Shown here: one piece after another, positions 26,489 through 35,500 of the stretch
Layout: each line of letters opens with the position of its first letter
How positions within the stretch are numbered: the first letter of the stretch is position 1
Assembly (NCBI GenBank): GCA_026987115.1
Contig: JALSNF010000036.1
Span: 31,430-95,429 of the forward strand
DNA from: Desulfurobacteriaceae bacterium
Lineage (GTDB): Bacteria > Aquificota > Aquificia > Desulfurobacteriales > Desulfurobacteriaceae
Length of the DNA: 64,000 nt
Direction of reading: 5' to 3'
Made by a program: the position numbers and the translations under genes
The notes under the pieces: generated by a model
Seen by the model: the letters and a program-made list of their open reading frames with translations, nothing else
Database searches by the model: none
What the model was told of the DNA's origin: nothing

Positions 26489-27661
26489 TTAGATTTCTCC
26501 TCTTGCTGCTTTTACTGCTTTTTGTGCTCCGTCTGCCATATCTTTTGCAGGAATTATGTTAAGGCCGCTCTCTTCAAGCATTTTCCTTCCAATTTCAACG
26601 TTGGTCCCCTCAAGTCTTACTATTAAAGGCCTGTCAAGCTCAACCTGTTTAGCCGCTTCTATTATCCCCCCTGCAATCCTGTCGCACCTTACTATTCCGC
26701 CAAATATGTTTACGAAAATTGCCTTTACCTTCGGGTCAGAAAGGAGCAGTTTAAAGGCCGCCGCAACTCTCTCAACAGTTGCAGTTCCCCCAACGTCAAG
26801 GAAGTTTGCAGGCTCTCCTCCGTAGAACTTAATCGTGTCCATAGTAGCCATTGCAAGGCCGGCTCCGTTAACCATACAACCTATGTTCCCGTCAAGTTTT
26901 ACGTAGTTTAAGTCCCACTTCTTGGCTTCAAGCTCAAGAGGGTCTATCTGGGTAGTATCTTCAAGCTCTTGAACTTTCGGGTGGCGGTATAGGGCGTTGT
27001 CGTCAAAGTCTATTTTCGCGTCAAGACAGATGAAGTTGTCTTCTTTGGTTTTAACTAAAGGGTTTATCTCAATTAAAGAGGCGTCAAGCTCAAAGTACAT
27101 CTTTGAAAGGGTGTTTAATATCTTTACAAACTGGTTTACAAGTTTCCTGTCTGTAAGTCCTATCTTGAAAGCGATTTTTCTTGCTTGGTAGGGTAGGAGC
27201 TCCCCCATAGCCGGGTCAACGTGCTCCTTTATTATCAGTTCCGGGTTAGTTTTGGCTATCTCTTCAATCTCCATTCCCCCTGCAGCAGAGACCATAAAGA
27301 CTGGACGGGAAGTTTCCCTATCAAGGGTTAAACCTACATAAAACTCCTTGTCTATGTTTACTCCTTCCTCAATTAAAACGCAGTTTATAGGAAGACCTTC
27401 AGGGTTTTGATAGGTTTTAAGCCTGCTCCCTATCATCTGAGCGGCTATCTTGGCAGCCTCTTCAGGGCTCTTTGCCAGCTTAACTCCACCTGCTTTTCCC
27501 CTTCCTCCTGCGTGAACTTGAGCCTTTACTACAACAACAGGAGTTCCAAGTTCTTTAGCGGCCCTTTCCGCTTCGTGGGCGTTGTGAACTACAATTCCCC
27601 TTGGAATTGGAAGTCCGTAATCCTTAAAGATTTCCTTTGCTTGATACTCGTGTATTTTCAT
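26489..27661 (-). CDS. sucC: succinyl-CoA synthetase, beta subunit
   Basis: The ATP-grasp subunit, 390 residues from the ATG at 27661 ([22 protein letters not shown]). That start is preceded by GGAGAGG. The 13 extra residues in the track ORF are not part of the family. Segments [25 protein letters not shown] and [10 protein letters not shown] are diagnostic, and the last lies in the CoA/phosphate-binding domain. It heads the sucC-sucD-korD-korA-korB-korC transcription unit on the minus strand. Confidence 0.96.
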   Translation of the reverse strand: MKIHEYQAKEIFKDYGLPIPRGIVVHNAHEAERAAKELGTPVVVVKAQVHAGGRGKAGGVKLAKSPEEAAKIAAQMIGSRLKTYQNPEGLPINCVLIEEGVNIDKEFYVGLTLDRETSRPVFMVSAAGGMEIEEIAKTNPELIIKEHVDPAMGELLPYQARKIAFKIGLTDRKLVNQFVKILNTLSKMYFELDASLIEINPLVKTKEDNFICLDAKIDFDDNALYRHPKVQELEDTTQIDPLELEAKKWDLNYVKLDGNIGCMVNGAGLAMATMDTIKFYGGEPANFLDVGGTATVERVAAAFKLLLSDPKVKAIFVNIFGGIVRCDRIAGGIIEAAKQVELDRPLIVRLEGTNVEIGRKMLEESGLNIIPAKDMADGAQKAVKAARGEI

Positions 27662-27716
27662 TTCCTCTCCTCCGCTTGAGGTTGATAAACATTTTAACAA
27701 ACTTTTTACAGAATTT

Positions 27717-29798
27717 TTACAAAAAGGATAAAGAGTCCGAATTACTCAAGGTCTTTAATTTTTCTTTCAGAGACTCCAAACTCTCCAAGTTGTCAAAAAC
27801 TTCCACTTCAATTTTTACTCTTATTTCAGCTTCAAGGCCCCGTAAGCTATTTACGAGCTCTTTTAAACGGTAGGGGGGAAGGAAAAGGAGGAAGAGACTA
27901 TTGGAATACTTTACTAGAACAGAATCTGGGAACTCCTTCACTAAGAAGTTTACGAACTTTACGATAAAGGTCTTTTCCTCCTCAAGATTGTGAACTTTAA
28001 TAACTGCACAGGAGAGCTCCCTTAGTCTATCCTTTGCAACTTTAAAGGCCAAATCCAAGGCGTTCTTATTGAAAACTCCAGTTAAAGGATCTCTAAAGAG
28101 GTAGTCAAAGAACCTTTCTTTAACCTCGTCTATTACCCAACTTGAAAGTGGGTCTTCAGGTTGAGGAGGTTCTTCCTTGAGGAAGACATCTGCAGCGGTT
28201 TTGACGATTAAAGGGTCGTAAGCTTTACCTGAAAGTTCTAGGAGCTCTTTAACAGCCTCTTCTTTACTCTTTACGCTTCCGTATATCTTTTTTCTCATCA
28301 TAGTTTCAAAAGCCTCTGCAACCGCAACTATCCTTGCCAAAAGGGGAATCCCATTATCCTTAAGGCCTTCTGGATAACCTTTCCCGTCCCACCTTTCGTG
28401 ATGGTACTTTATGCACTTTAAAACCTCTTCGGAAATCCCAACATCCTTAAAAAGCTCGTACCCTAAAAGGGGGTGGAACTCTACCAAGTCATATTCCCTT
28501 TCAGTTAGCTTAGAAGGTTTTGCAAGAATGTTATCTGGAATTCCCACTTTACCTACATCGTGAAGGAGGCCTCCTAAGTAAGCGTTCTCTATTTCTTCCT
28601 GGGTAAGCCCCATCTCTTGGGCTATCCTTTTACAGTAGTAAGCAACCCTCTCAGAATGCCCTTCAGAGTAAGGCTCCCTTATTTCCAATCCCCTAACGAA
28701 ATTCCTTAAAACCAACTTAAGGAACTCTGCCTCTTCCTTTAACCTTCCTTTTAACTCTTTTATAAGTGAGCCAATTTCAACGGCAGTAGCTATTGACCTG
28801 GCAATGCTTCTTATAAAGAGCTTATCTTCCTCTTTAAGCCCTGAATTTCTCTTTTTAAAAAAGAGACAATAACCTTTAACTTGGGAAAAAGAGATAAGGG
28901 GAACGCCGTAAGCGTACTCATACTTTAACTTACCCTTTAAAAGGGAACCTTTCTTCTTAACCTCTACCTCCTTACCCACTTCAAGGAGGTACTCTTCAAT
29001 GTTATCTAAGTCGTCAGAGTTCTTTAAGAACTCTCTCTCTTCGTACCTGGTTATGCACTTAACCAGGACAAATCCCCCCTTTTCTTTAATTCCTACTAAT
29101 ACCCCGTCAAATCCGGTAAATCTTAAAAGCTTTTTCATAAGAAAGGTAAAGTTCTCTCCTATACCTTCTTCCACGGTTAAGAGGCTCACGAAGGAGGACA
29201 TAAGCTCTGCCTTCTCGTCCCTTTCCTTTATACTCCTTATCATTCTGTTAATGCTCTCTCTTATCCTGCCAAACTCGTCGCTACCGAAAAGGGGGAGCTC
29301 TTTAAGGGAACCTTCACTTACAGAGTTAACGTCTCTGACGATTTCTTTTAAAGGCTTAAAGTAGAGCTTGTTTACGGCAAAGAGGTAGGAAAGCAAAGTG
29401 AGTCCGGTTAAAAGGAGGGTTAAAAAGGCAATCTTAGTCGCAAGTAATAAGGCTTTTCCCTCTATTAAAGAGCGGTTTAAGGTTATAAGAACATGAACTT
29501 TCCCGTCAGGAAATATTAGCGTCTTTTCCACTTGAAAGGCGGATTTGGGAGCTCCTTTCTCAACTTTAACCTTAAGAATGTAAGGTGCCTTCTCTAATAT
29601 ATTTTCTAACTCTTCAATTTTCCTCTTTGAACCGTAAAGAGCTGCTCCCGTTTCAATGTAGTTAAGGGCGTTTTCACGGCTGAACTCTAAAATGGAATTC
29701 CTTGATAAGTTGTAGGCTATAAAATAGCTCCCTATTCCCACTACGAGGCTTACTACGAAAGTCAGGATTAAAAGTAAGTAGTATTTACTTAACTTCAT
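27717..29798 (-). CDS. membrane HAMP-GAF-HD-GYP protein with C-terminal relic GGDEF domain
   Basis: A 693-residue c-di-GMP signalling protein. Order: TM1 (about 7-29), periplasmic sensor loop, TM2 (about 123-145), HAMP (about 146-195, with [16 protein letters not shown]), GAF-like domain (about 205-345) and HD-GYP domain (about 370-545). The HD-GYP part has [23 protein letters not shown] and [13 protein letters not shown], so phosphodiesterase activity is likely. A final domain (about 555-690) opens with [12 protein letters not shown] as GGDEF domains do. Where GGDEF should stand it reads [10 protein letters not shown], so it is catalytically dead. It overlaps the upstream lipoprotein gene by 14 bases, suggesting a sensor pair. 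Confidence 0.88.
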   Translation of the reverse strand: MKLSKYYLLLILTFVVSLVVGIGSYFIAYNLSRNSILEFSRENALNYIETGAALYGSKRKIEELENILEKAPYILKVKVEKGAPKSAFQVEKTLIFPDGKVHVLITLNRSLIEGKALLLATKIAFLTLLLTGLTLLSYLFAVNKLYFKPLKEIVRDVNSVSEGSLKELPLFGSDEFGRIRESINRMIRSIKERDEKAELMSSFVSLLTVEEGIGENFTFLMKKLLRFTGFDGVLVGIKEKGGFVLVKCITRYEEREFLKNSDDLDNIEEYLLEVGKEVEVKKKGSLLKGKLKYEYAYGVPLISFSQVKGYCLFFKKRNSGLKEEDKLFIRSIARSIATAVEIGSLIKELKGRLKEEAEFLKLVLRNFVRGLEIREPYSEGHSERVAYYCKRIAQEMGLTQEEIENAYLGGLLHDVGKVGIPDNILAKPSKLTEREYDLVEFHPLLGYELFKDVGISEEVLKCIKYHHERWDGKGYPEGLKDNGIPLLARIVAVAEAFETMMRKKIYGSVKSKEEAVKELLELSGKAYDPLIVKTAADVFLKEEPPQPEDPLSSWVIDEVKERFFDYLFRDPLTGVFNKNALDLAFKVAKDRLRELSCAVIKVHNLEEEKTFIVKFVNFLVKEFPDSVLVKYSNSLFLLFLPPYRLKELVNSLRGLEAEIRVKIEVEVFDNLESLESLKEKLKTLSNSDSLSFL

Positions 29799-30288
29799 CT
29801 CTTCCTTCGCAAGCCAAGAATTTAAAAGCTCTAAGCTCTCTCTTTCCAGTTAGGTAATACACAACTGCAGGGTCTTTTAAGAGCTCTACGCCGTAGTTCC
29901 AACCTTTTACAAGCTTTATTAAAGGGGTAGGCTCTTTAAGGAGCTCCCTTTTAACAACGAGAAAGTATCTTTTATCTCCCTTTAGAGCAACTAAACAGAG
30001 AGGAACCCAATTGCTGGTTATCTTTTTCAGCCTGTTAACGGTTTTACCGTCTGCTATAACGGCTTTAAAGCGAGGGAAGTTTAAAAACCTTATAACATCG
30101 CCGTTAGAAGACTCTTGACCAACTTTTAAATCTTCTTTAAGGAAATAACCAAAGAAAGCGCTAGCCTTTAGGGGCAGGAGAAGCGGTTTCTCCTGAGAAA
30201 GTAGGTCTATAGAATCATCCCTATTGGTACAGCCTAAAAGGAGAGAAAAGAAAAGAAGAACAGCAATAAATAGTGAATCTGCCCTCAT
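29785..30288 (-). CDS. putative lipoprotein, partner of HD-GYP sensor
   Basis: A 167-residue protein with a type II signal peptide: a hydrophobic stretch at residues 6-19 and lipobox LLGC, cysteine near residue 20. The rest is a compact periplasmic domain with no family I can name with confidence. The strand-rich RYFLVVKRELLKEP and the segment before it faintly recall PhnD-like solute-binding proteins. The gene starts upstream of and overlaps the HD-GYP gene by 14 bases. I infer that it senses a periplasmic ligand for that protein. Confidence 0.6.
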   Translation of the reverse strand: MRADSLFIAVLLFFSLLLGCTNRDDSIDLLSQEKPLLLPLKASAFFGYFLKEDLKVGQESSNGDVIRFLNFPRFKAVIADGKTVNRLKKITSNWVPLCLVALKGDKRYFLVVKRELLKEPTPLIKLVKGWNYGVELLKDPAVVYYLTGKRELRAFKFLACEGRDEVK

Positions 30289-30308
30289 ATCAGGATTATT
30301 TTACACTT

Positions 30309-31541
30309 TTAACTGTCAGGAAGGGCTCTAACCAAGAGGTCTGCTATGTGAAGGGATTTAACTTTAGAGTCTATCCTTTCTAAACCTTCTGCAATGTTCA
30401 TAACGCAACCGGGACACTCTGTTAAGACGAAATCTGCTCTTGTCTTGTCTATGTTCCTTGCCTTTTTCAACTGTATTTCCCTTGAAATCTGAGGGTGAGA
30501 GAGTTTAAAGGAGCCTCCCATGCCACAGCAGTTGTCTGCCTCTTCTAGGGGAACAAACTCTGCATTTTTTAGGACTTTAAGGACATCAAGGGGATAGTTT
30601 CTCGGGATTTTCTGACCCCTAACTATGTGGCAAGGGTGGTGCCAGGTTAACTTTAGCTTTTCTGGGAGCTCCCACTTCCCAATCTCCTCTATGTTCTCAA
30701 AGAGAACCTCTATTAGCTCCCTTACCTTAAAAGGGAGCTCTTTATACTCCTTCTTTAAAACGTGGCCGCAGGTTGCACAGGCAGTAATCACGAAATCTGC
30801 CTCTTGACGGCTCAAACCCTTTAAGTTCTTATTCTTCATCTTTTCAAAGCTCTTTAAATCACCTGAGAAGAAGGCTGGAGCTCCGCAACAGTACTGCTCT
30901 TTAGGAACCAAAACAGAGTACCCAAGAGCGTTTAAAACTTTAACTACGCTCTCGGCAGTTTCAGAGTAGAAGTTGTTAAACATACACCCCGTAAAAAAGA
31001 GGACTTTAGCCCTCTCCTTCCCTTTAGCCGGGAAAAACCTATCCTCGTAGTTAAAAGGTCTTGCCTTTATCTCGGGGAGGAGGACCTTGCCCAACTTTGG
31101 AACTTTAAAGGGTAAGAGTCTGTTGTAGGGGCTTTTTGAAGACTTAGTGAAAAACCTACTTAAGGGAGCCGTTAACTTTCCTACGGTTTCAAGTAGTTTC
31201 CTGTTTGAAAAGAGCTTTATTGCAGCCCTCTTTTCAGGGCTTATACCCACCTTTTCAGCAGCAAGGGCCCTTGCAGAGATTATTATCTTCTCGTAGTCAA
31301 CCATAACAGGGCAGATTTCCTCACACCTTAAGCAGGTAGTGCACAGGTTAAAGAAGTCTGCAATCTCTTTGTTTACCTCTACCTTCCCTTTGTTTATCAT
31401 GTCTGCAAGGAAAATCTTTCCCCTTGCAACTGACGGCTCCTCTTTGGTTATGTTAAATACAGGACAAACTTGCCTACAGGAACCGCACCTTACGCACTTT
31501 TCTAAGAGCTCCTGTGAAATCCCTAAAACTCTATCTGCCAT
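30309..31541 (-). CDS. Fe-S oxidoreductase with two CCG domains (GlcF/HdrD/TfrB-like)
   Basis: A 410-residue protein with two 4Fe-4S motifs (CVRCGSCRQVCP at residues 16-27 and CTTCLRCEEICP near 68-79) followed by two CCG (cysteine-rich) domains. The first has FFTGCMFN, CCGAP and ATCG; the second has HHPCH, NCCGMGG and CPGC. The layout is shared by GlcF (glycolate oxidase), GlpC, HdrD and the small subunit of thiol:fumarate reductase. No catalytic flavoprotein partner is adjacent, so its electron donor and acceptor are unknown. In a reductive-TCA organism a role with fumarate reductase or a heterodisulfide-type enzyme is possible. Confidence 0.75.
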   Translation of the reverse strand: MADRVLGISQELLEKCVRCGSCRQVCPVFNITKEEPSVARGKIFLADMINKGKVEVNKEIADFFNLCTTCLRCEEICPVMVDYEKIIISARALAAEKVGISPEKRAAIKLFSNRKLLETVGKLTAPLSRFFTKSSKSPYNRLLPFKVPKLGKVLLPEIKARPFNYEDRFFPAKGKERAKVLFFTGCMFNNFYSETAESVVKVLNALGYSVLVPKEQYCCGAPAFFSGDLKSFEKMKNKNLKGLSRQEADFVITACATCGHVLKKEYKELPFKVRELIEVLFENIEEIGKWELPEKLKLTWHHPCHIVRGQKIPRNYPLDVLKVLKNAEFVPLEEADNCCGMGGSFKLSHPQISREIQLKKARNIDKTRADFVLTECPGCVMNIAEGLERIDSKVKSLHIADLLVRALPDS

Positions 31542-31573
31542 TTAAAGTTCTCCAAAAAAGAGGTGGAAGTTTA

Positions 31574-31602
31574 AAATTACTAACCTGAAAGATAATTGGC
31601 AA
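31574..31602 (-). promoter_or_regulatory. possible promoter of the CCG-domain gene
   Basis: Minus-strand TTGCCA (31597-31602), 17 bases, then TAATTT (31574-31579). It lies in the 81-base gap between pyrK and the CCG-domain gene. The -35 is good and the -10 is weak. Confidence 0.35.
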
Positions 31603-31622
31603 GAGTTTCCAGTTGAAAATTC

Positions 31623-32369
31623 TTATAAAATAACCTCATCTGCCTTAAAAATAGGACCTTCCACGCAACACCTTTTGTACCCGTAAACAGTCTCAACGGT
31701 GCAACCTAAACAGGCTCCAACTCCGCAGGCCATTCTCCTATCTAAAGAGAGGTAGCACTCTACGGAAAGCTCCTCGGCAATTTCCTTAACGGCCTTGAGC
31801 ATAGGAGTAGGACCGCAGGCAATCCAAGTCCAGTCTTTATAAAGGCTTAAGTCTTGAGTGATAAGTCCCTTTTTCCCAAAGGAGCCGTCTTCCGTGTAGA
31901 TAACAGAGTCAATAGAGTACTTCTCAATAAAGGAGAGGGCAGAGAGGCTCTCCCTGTTTCTCTCTCCGTAAAGTATTAAAACCTCTTTTCCCTTTTCCTT
32001 AAAGAGCTTGGCTCCCAGAAACACCCCTCCAATCCCTATCCCTCCGGCTATAAACAGGTACCTACTTCCCTTTTCAGGAATAGAGCTCCCAAGGGGCATT
32101 AGAATTTCCACTTCCTCTTTGGGAGTTAATCTTGTTAAGAGCTCCGTTCCCCTGCCGTAAACCCTATAGAGAAAGGAAACGCTATCCCCTTCAAGGTCAA
32201 AAATCCCTAAAGGCCTCCTTAAAAGGGGGTCAAACTGAAGGGAAGGGCGAACTTGAACCATACCAAACTGTCCAGGCTTAACTTTTAAAATGAGCTCTTT
32301 GTCCACCTTAACCTTAAGGAGGTAGTCCCTCCCGTTAAGGGAACGGTTTTCCAAAACCTTAAAGGCCAT
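31623..32369 (-). CDS. pyrK: PyrK-like ferredoxin-NAD reductase family protein (dihydroorotate dehydrogenase electron transfer subunit)
   Basis: An FAD- and [2Fe-2S]-containing electron-transfer protein, 248 residues from the ATG at 32369. The FAD-binding barrel has RRPLGIFD near residue 50, and the NAD-binding domain begins FIAGGIGIGGVFL near 103. The 2Fe-2S cysteines are in CGVGACLGCTVE plus CCVEGP at the C-terminus. I chose the ATG that shares one base with the rpoZ stop (TAATG) and follows GAGGAG; the track's GTG start seven codons earlier is less likely. pyrD is not adjacent, so pairing with a PyrDB-type enzyme is inferred from family. Confidence 0.82.
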   Translation of the reverse strand: MAFKVLENRSLNGRDYLLKVKVDKELILKVKPGQFGMVQVRPSLQFDPLLRRPLGIFDLEGDSVSFLYRVYGRGTELLTRLTPKEEVEILMPLGSSIPEKGSRYLFIAGGIGIGGVFLGAKLFKEKGKEVLILYGERNRESLSALSFIEKYSIDSVIYTEDGSFGKKGLITQDLSLYKDWTWIACGPTPMLKAVKEIAEELSVECYLSLDRRMACGVGACLGCTVETVYGYKRCCVEGPIFKADEVIL

Positions 32370-32578
32370 TACTCTCCTCTTTTGGGACACACTTTCCCTT
32401 CAAGGATTTCAAAGAGGGCTATAACGGTTTTCTTGTGCTCTTCCCCCTTTTCGTCCTTTCCAAAAGTGTAAGGGTCAGCAGAGTAAAGGTGTCTTGCCCT
32501 CTTAGCCGCAACGTGGACAGTTTCGTAGTAGTTCCCCACTTTCTTAACTACGGGCTCTAAAGGTATCCTCTTACTCAC
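32369..32578 (-). CDS. rpoZ: RNA polymerase omega subunit
   Basis: A 69-residue subunit that helps assemble RNA polymerase. The conserved YYETVHVAAKRARHLY helix (residues 17-32) and the following acidic and lysine region match RpoZ. It overlaps gmk by 8 bases; the gmk-rpoZ order is conserved in many bacteria and supports the call. Confidence 0.9.
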   Translation of the reverse strand: MSKRIPLEPVVKKVGNYYETVHVAAKRARHLYSADPYTFGKDEKGEEHKKTVIALFEILEGKVCPKRGE

Positions 32579-33224
32579 CTTCTCCTCCTTTTAAGAGTTT
32601 TAAGAGCTCCTTGTCGCTAATAAAAACTTCTGCCTGTTTTAAGAACCTATCCTTTTTGCACTTTTCAGCAGTAATGATAGACTTTAGCTTAAAGTAGGCA
32701 ACTTCCAGCTCGTCGTTTACCACTATGTAGTCGTAGAACCTCGCTCTCTTTATCTCTTCTTTTGCAAATTTTAACCTCTTCTCTATTACCTCTTCAGGGT
32801 CGGTTCCCCTCTTCCTTAACCGATTTTCAAGTTCTTTAAAGGAAGGAGGGAGAATAAATATTAAAACCGCTTCTGGGAACCTTTCCTTAACCTGAAGAGC
32901 TCCTTGGGTGTCTATGTCAAGGATTACGTCTTTCCCTTCCTTTAAGGCTTTTAGAACTTGGCTTTTTGAAGTTCCGTAGTAGTTGCCGTAAACTTTGGCC
33001 CACTCTAAAAAGTCCCCTTCTCTTATCCTCCTTTCAAACTCTTCCTTACTTACAAACCAGTAGTCTTTACCGTTTACCTCTCCCTTTCTCGGCTTCCTCG
33101 TGGTAAAAGAGACAGAGAAGACGGCGTTGTTGAACTCTTTTAGCAGCATGTGGCACAAAGTAGTCTTTCCCGTTCCAGAAGGGGCAGAGATTACTATAAG
33201 GAGTCCCTCTTCCCTACTCAACAT
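32571..33224 (-). CDS. gmk: guanylate kinase
   Basis: Phosphorylates GMP to GDP. The 217-residue protein has the P-loop SAPSGTGKTTL at residues 13-23, SFTTRKPRKGEVNGKDYWFV near 40-58 (GMP-binding), and VILDIDTQGALQ near 98. It overlaps yicC by 11 bases and rpoZ by 8. The yicC-gmk-rpoZ order is a common bacterial arrangement. Confidence 0.96.
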   Translation of the reverse strand: MLSREEGLLIVISAPSGTGKTTLCHMLLKEFNNAVFSVSFTTRKPRKGEVNGKDYWFVSKEEFERRIREGDFLEWAKVYGNYYGTSKSQVLKALKEGKDVILDIDTQGALQVKERFPEAVLIFILPPSFKELENRLRKRGTDPEEVIEKRLKFAKEEIKRARFYDYIVVNDELEVAYFKLKSIITAEKCKKDRFLKQAEVFISDKELLKLLKGGEGE

Positions 33225-34095
33225 TTTGAACCTGCTCCTTTATCTTGGCAACTTCTCCCTTTATCTTTACTACAAGGTCGGTTATGTTAACTTCCTTTAA
33301 CTTGTTTCCCAGAGTGTTTATCTCCCTGTGCATTTCTTGACAGAGGAAGTCTAGGCTCTTTCCTACAGGCTCACTTTCTATCTCCATAAGCTCTTTAAAC
33401 CTATTTAAGTGAGCCCAAAGCCTTGAAAGCTCTTCAGACACATCTTGTTTAGCTGCAAGAATTGCCACTTCAAGTTCAACTCTTTTTGTAAACTCTTGCT
33501 CTACCTCAAGGGAAGACAGGAGCTCCCTTGCCCTCTCCCTTAACCTGTTAAAAAGGAGCTTTTTCACCTTTAAAGCATCCTTCTCTATCTCCTTTAGGTA
33601 TCTTTCAATCTCTTTAAGCCTCTGGGCAAAAAACAGTTTAAGCTTTTCTCCCTCGCTCTTTCTTGCCTCGTCAAGGTTTAAAAGGGCCTCTTTAAGGGCA
33701 GAAAGGAGAGCTCCCTTAAACTCCTCCCCTTCCGGCTCCTCCCTAACGAAAATTTCCGGCACGCTAAGTAAGTCTCTACCGCTTAAAGATATCTCCTTTC
33801 CAGAGAGGGAAGAAATCCTCTTTAAAGCTTTAATAAGCTCTAAAGCTTCCCCGTAGTTTACCCTGTAAGGAACCTTAAAGGAAGGAGAAAAGCGGTAGCT
33901 AACCGAAACTTCCAAGTCTCCCCTCTTTACGACTTTTTCAATCTCCCTTTTCACTTCGTTTATAAGGGAATAGAAAATCTTCGGAAGGCCGTACCTTATC
34001 CTTAAAGACTTTCCGTTAACGCTCTTTAGCTCAACAACCACTCTTATATTTTCGTTTTCAAATTCTCCCCTTCCGTAGCCTGTCATACTCTTCAT
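33214..34095 (-). CDS. yicC: YicC family endoribonuclease
   Basis: A 293-residue YicC protein: MKSMTGYGRG start, VELKSVNGKSLRIRYGLP near residue 22, a long central coiled-coil part, and the C-terminal DFLCQEMHREINTLGNK motif typical of the family. E. coli YicC is an endoribonuclease acting on small RNAs in cooperation with PNPase. Its ATG shares one base with the stop of the SurA_N gene. Its presence beside unusual Hfq genes elsewhere in the window is worth noting only as co-occurrence. Confidence 0.93.
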   Translation of the reverse strand: MKSMTGYGRGEFENENIRVVVELKSVNGKSLRIRYGLPKIFYSLINEVKREIEKVVKRGDLEVSVSYRFSPSFKVPYRVNYGEALELIKALKRISSLSGKEISLSGRDLLSVPEIFVREEPEGEEFKGALLSALKEALLNLDEARKSEGEKLKLFFAQRLKEIERYLKEIEKDALKVKKLLFNRLRERARELLSSLEVEQEFTKRVELEVAILAAKQDVSEELSRLWAHLNRFKELMEIESEPVGKSLDFLCQEMHREINTLGNKLKEVNITDLVVKIKGEVAKIKEQVQNVE

Positions 34096-35417
34096 TAAGA
34101 ACCTCTAAAGTAGTTTGGGTTAACCTTTATGGTAGCCCTTTGCCTCAGGAGGTTTACAAGGTTCAAGTAGTCGCTTTTCCTTTTAGCGTTTATAACAAGC
34201 TTTTTAAGCTTCTCCTCTTTATCCTTATCAATCTCCTTAGCCTCAAGGGAGGTCTCAGGCTCAAAAACTCCATATCCCTTTAAAAGGGGCACAACCAACC
34301 TGTTCCCGGTTTTTACTTTCAAAAAGAGCTCTTCAACTTTCTTTAGGTCTAAAGGCTTAAAGGTGTTTACAAAATCTTCTATGCTTAAGCTCTGGGTCTC
34401 TTTCGGGAGCTCTCCTTTATAACTTTGAGCAAGCTTTGCAGCAAGCTGGAGGGCTTTTTCCTCCTTAAGACGCTTTTCAATTTCAGAACTTACCTGACTT
34501 AAAGGCTTGTATTTAAAACTGAACGCTTTAAAGGCCAGTTCTATTTCACTATCGGTAGTCTTAAAGAGGAACTTTTTATCTTTTAGCTCACTTAAAAGAG
34601 ATTTATCCTCTAAAACTTCCGGTTTAAGTTTTAGTAGTTCCTGAAACTTTCCTTCTTTTGCGAGTTTGTAAGCTTTTTCTGCCTCTTCTTCCCCTCTTTT
34701 GTCCTTTTTAAACTTTAAAACGTAGGCAGCTTCTCCCTTTTCCTCTTTAAACATCTCTTTATTTTTGGCGTAAAACTCCTCTACCTCAGCAGGGGAAACG
34801 CTAACTTTATTTATAAGCTCATCTACATTAAAGAGCTTATATTTAAACTTCCTCTTCCCAAAGAGCTTTTTGTAGAGCTCTGTAAGCTCAAACTTAGTTA
34901 AAGAGGGAGCGTTGTTTACAACGCTTAAAACTTTCTGAATTAAAAGGTCTTCTCTCACCGTTTTTTCAAAGATTGAGGGAGTAAGGTGGTTCGCCTTTAA
35001 AAACTCTTCGTAGAGCTTTAAGGAGAACTTACCTTTTTCTTGAAACAGGGGTACGCTTTCAATGTATTTGGCAACTGCCCAGTCGCTAACCTTAAGTCCC
35101 TCTTTCCTTGCAAGTTGAAGCAAAAGGTGCCTAGTTATCAGGTTGTTAAGGGCAATGGCCTTTATCTCCCTGTCCTTTACAAACTTCCTGAAGTTCTCTC
35201 CAAACTGGGACCTTAAGAGCTCTTCTACCCGCTGGTACTCTCTGTTAAATTCTGTAAGGGAAATACCCTCTCCGTTAACCGTTGCAACTTCACTTGCCGA
35301 AGGGCCAGAAAAGCTACCTTTCCCCCAAACGAAGAAAATCGTTCCAATAAAAGAGGCAGCAACTATCCACAAGGGTAAGCTGAAAGCACGAAGGTTGTTC
35401 CTTATTTTAGAGAGCAT
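34095..35417 (-). CDS. SurA_N/PpiD-like membrane-anchored periplasmic chaperone
   Basis: A 440-residue protein from the ATG at 35417 (MLSKIRNN), which follows GGAGGG; the upstream 21 residues in the track are discounted. It has one N-terminal membrane anchor (about residues 13-32, ending IFFVWGKG) like PpiD. A SurA N-terminal chaperone domain follows (about 40-190), with VNGEGISLTEFNREYQRVEELL. The region where a parvulin isomerase domain should lie (about 195-300) lacks the usual GG-x-LG and HILV motifs, so isomerase activity is doubtful. It probably helps fold exported proteins. It is the first gene of the yicC-gmk-rpoZ-pyrK run. Confidence 0.78.
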   Translation of the reverse strand: MLSKIRNNLRAFSLPLWIVAASFIGTIFFVWGKGSFSGPSASEVATVNGEGISLTEFNREYQRVEELLRSQFGENFRKFVKDREIKAIALNNLITRHLLLQLARKEGLKVSDWAVAKYIESVPLFQEKGKFSLKLYEEFLKANHLTPSIFEKTVREDLLIQKVLSVVNNAPSLTKFELTELYKKLFGKRKFKYKLFNVDELINKVSVSPAEVEEFYAKNKEMFKEEKGEAAYVLKFKKDKRGEEEAEKAYKLAKEGKFQELLKLKPEVLEDKSLLSELKDKKFLFKTTDSEIELAFKAFSFKYKPLSQVSSEIEKRLKEEKALQLAAKLAQSYKGELPKETQSLSIEDFVNTFKPLDLKKVEELFLKVKTGNRLVVPLLKGYGVFEPETSLEAKEIDKDKEEKLKKLVINAKRKSDYLNLVNLLRQRATIKVNPNYFRGS

Positions 35418-35500
35418 TTTCCCTCCAGTTGAAAATCGGTTGAGCTGATTTATACTTAAAATCAAGGTAATTCTCAACATAGGATTTTAGAGGTTTTTAA

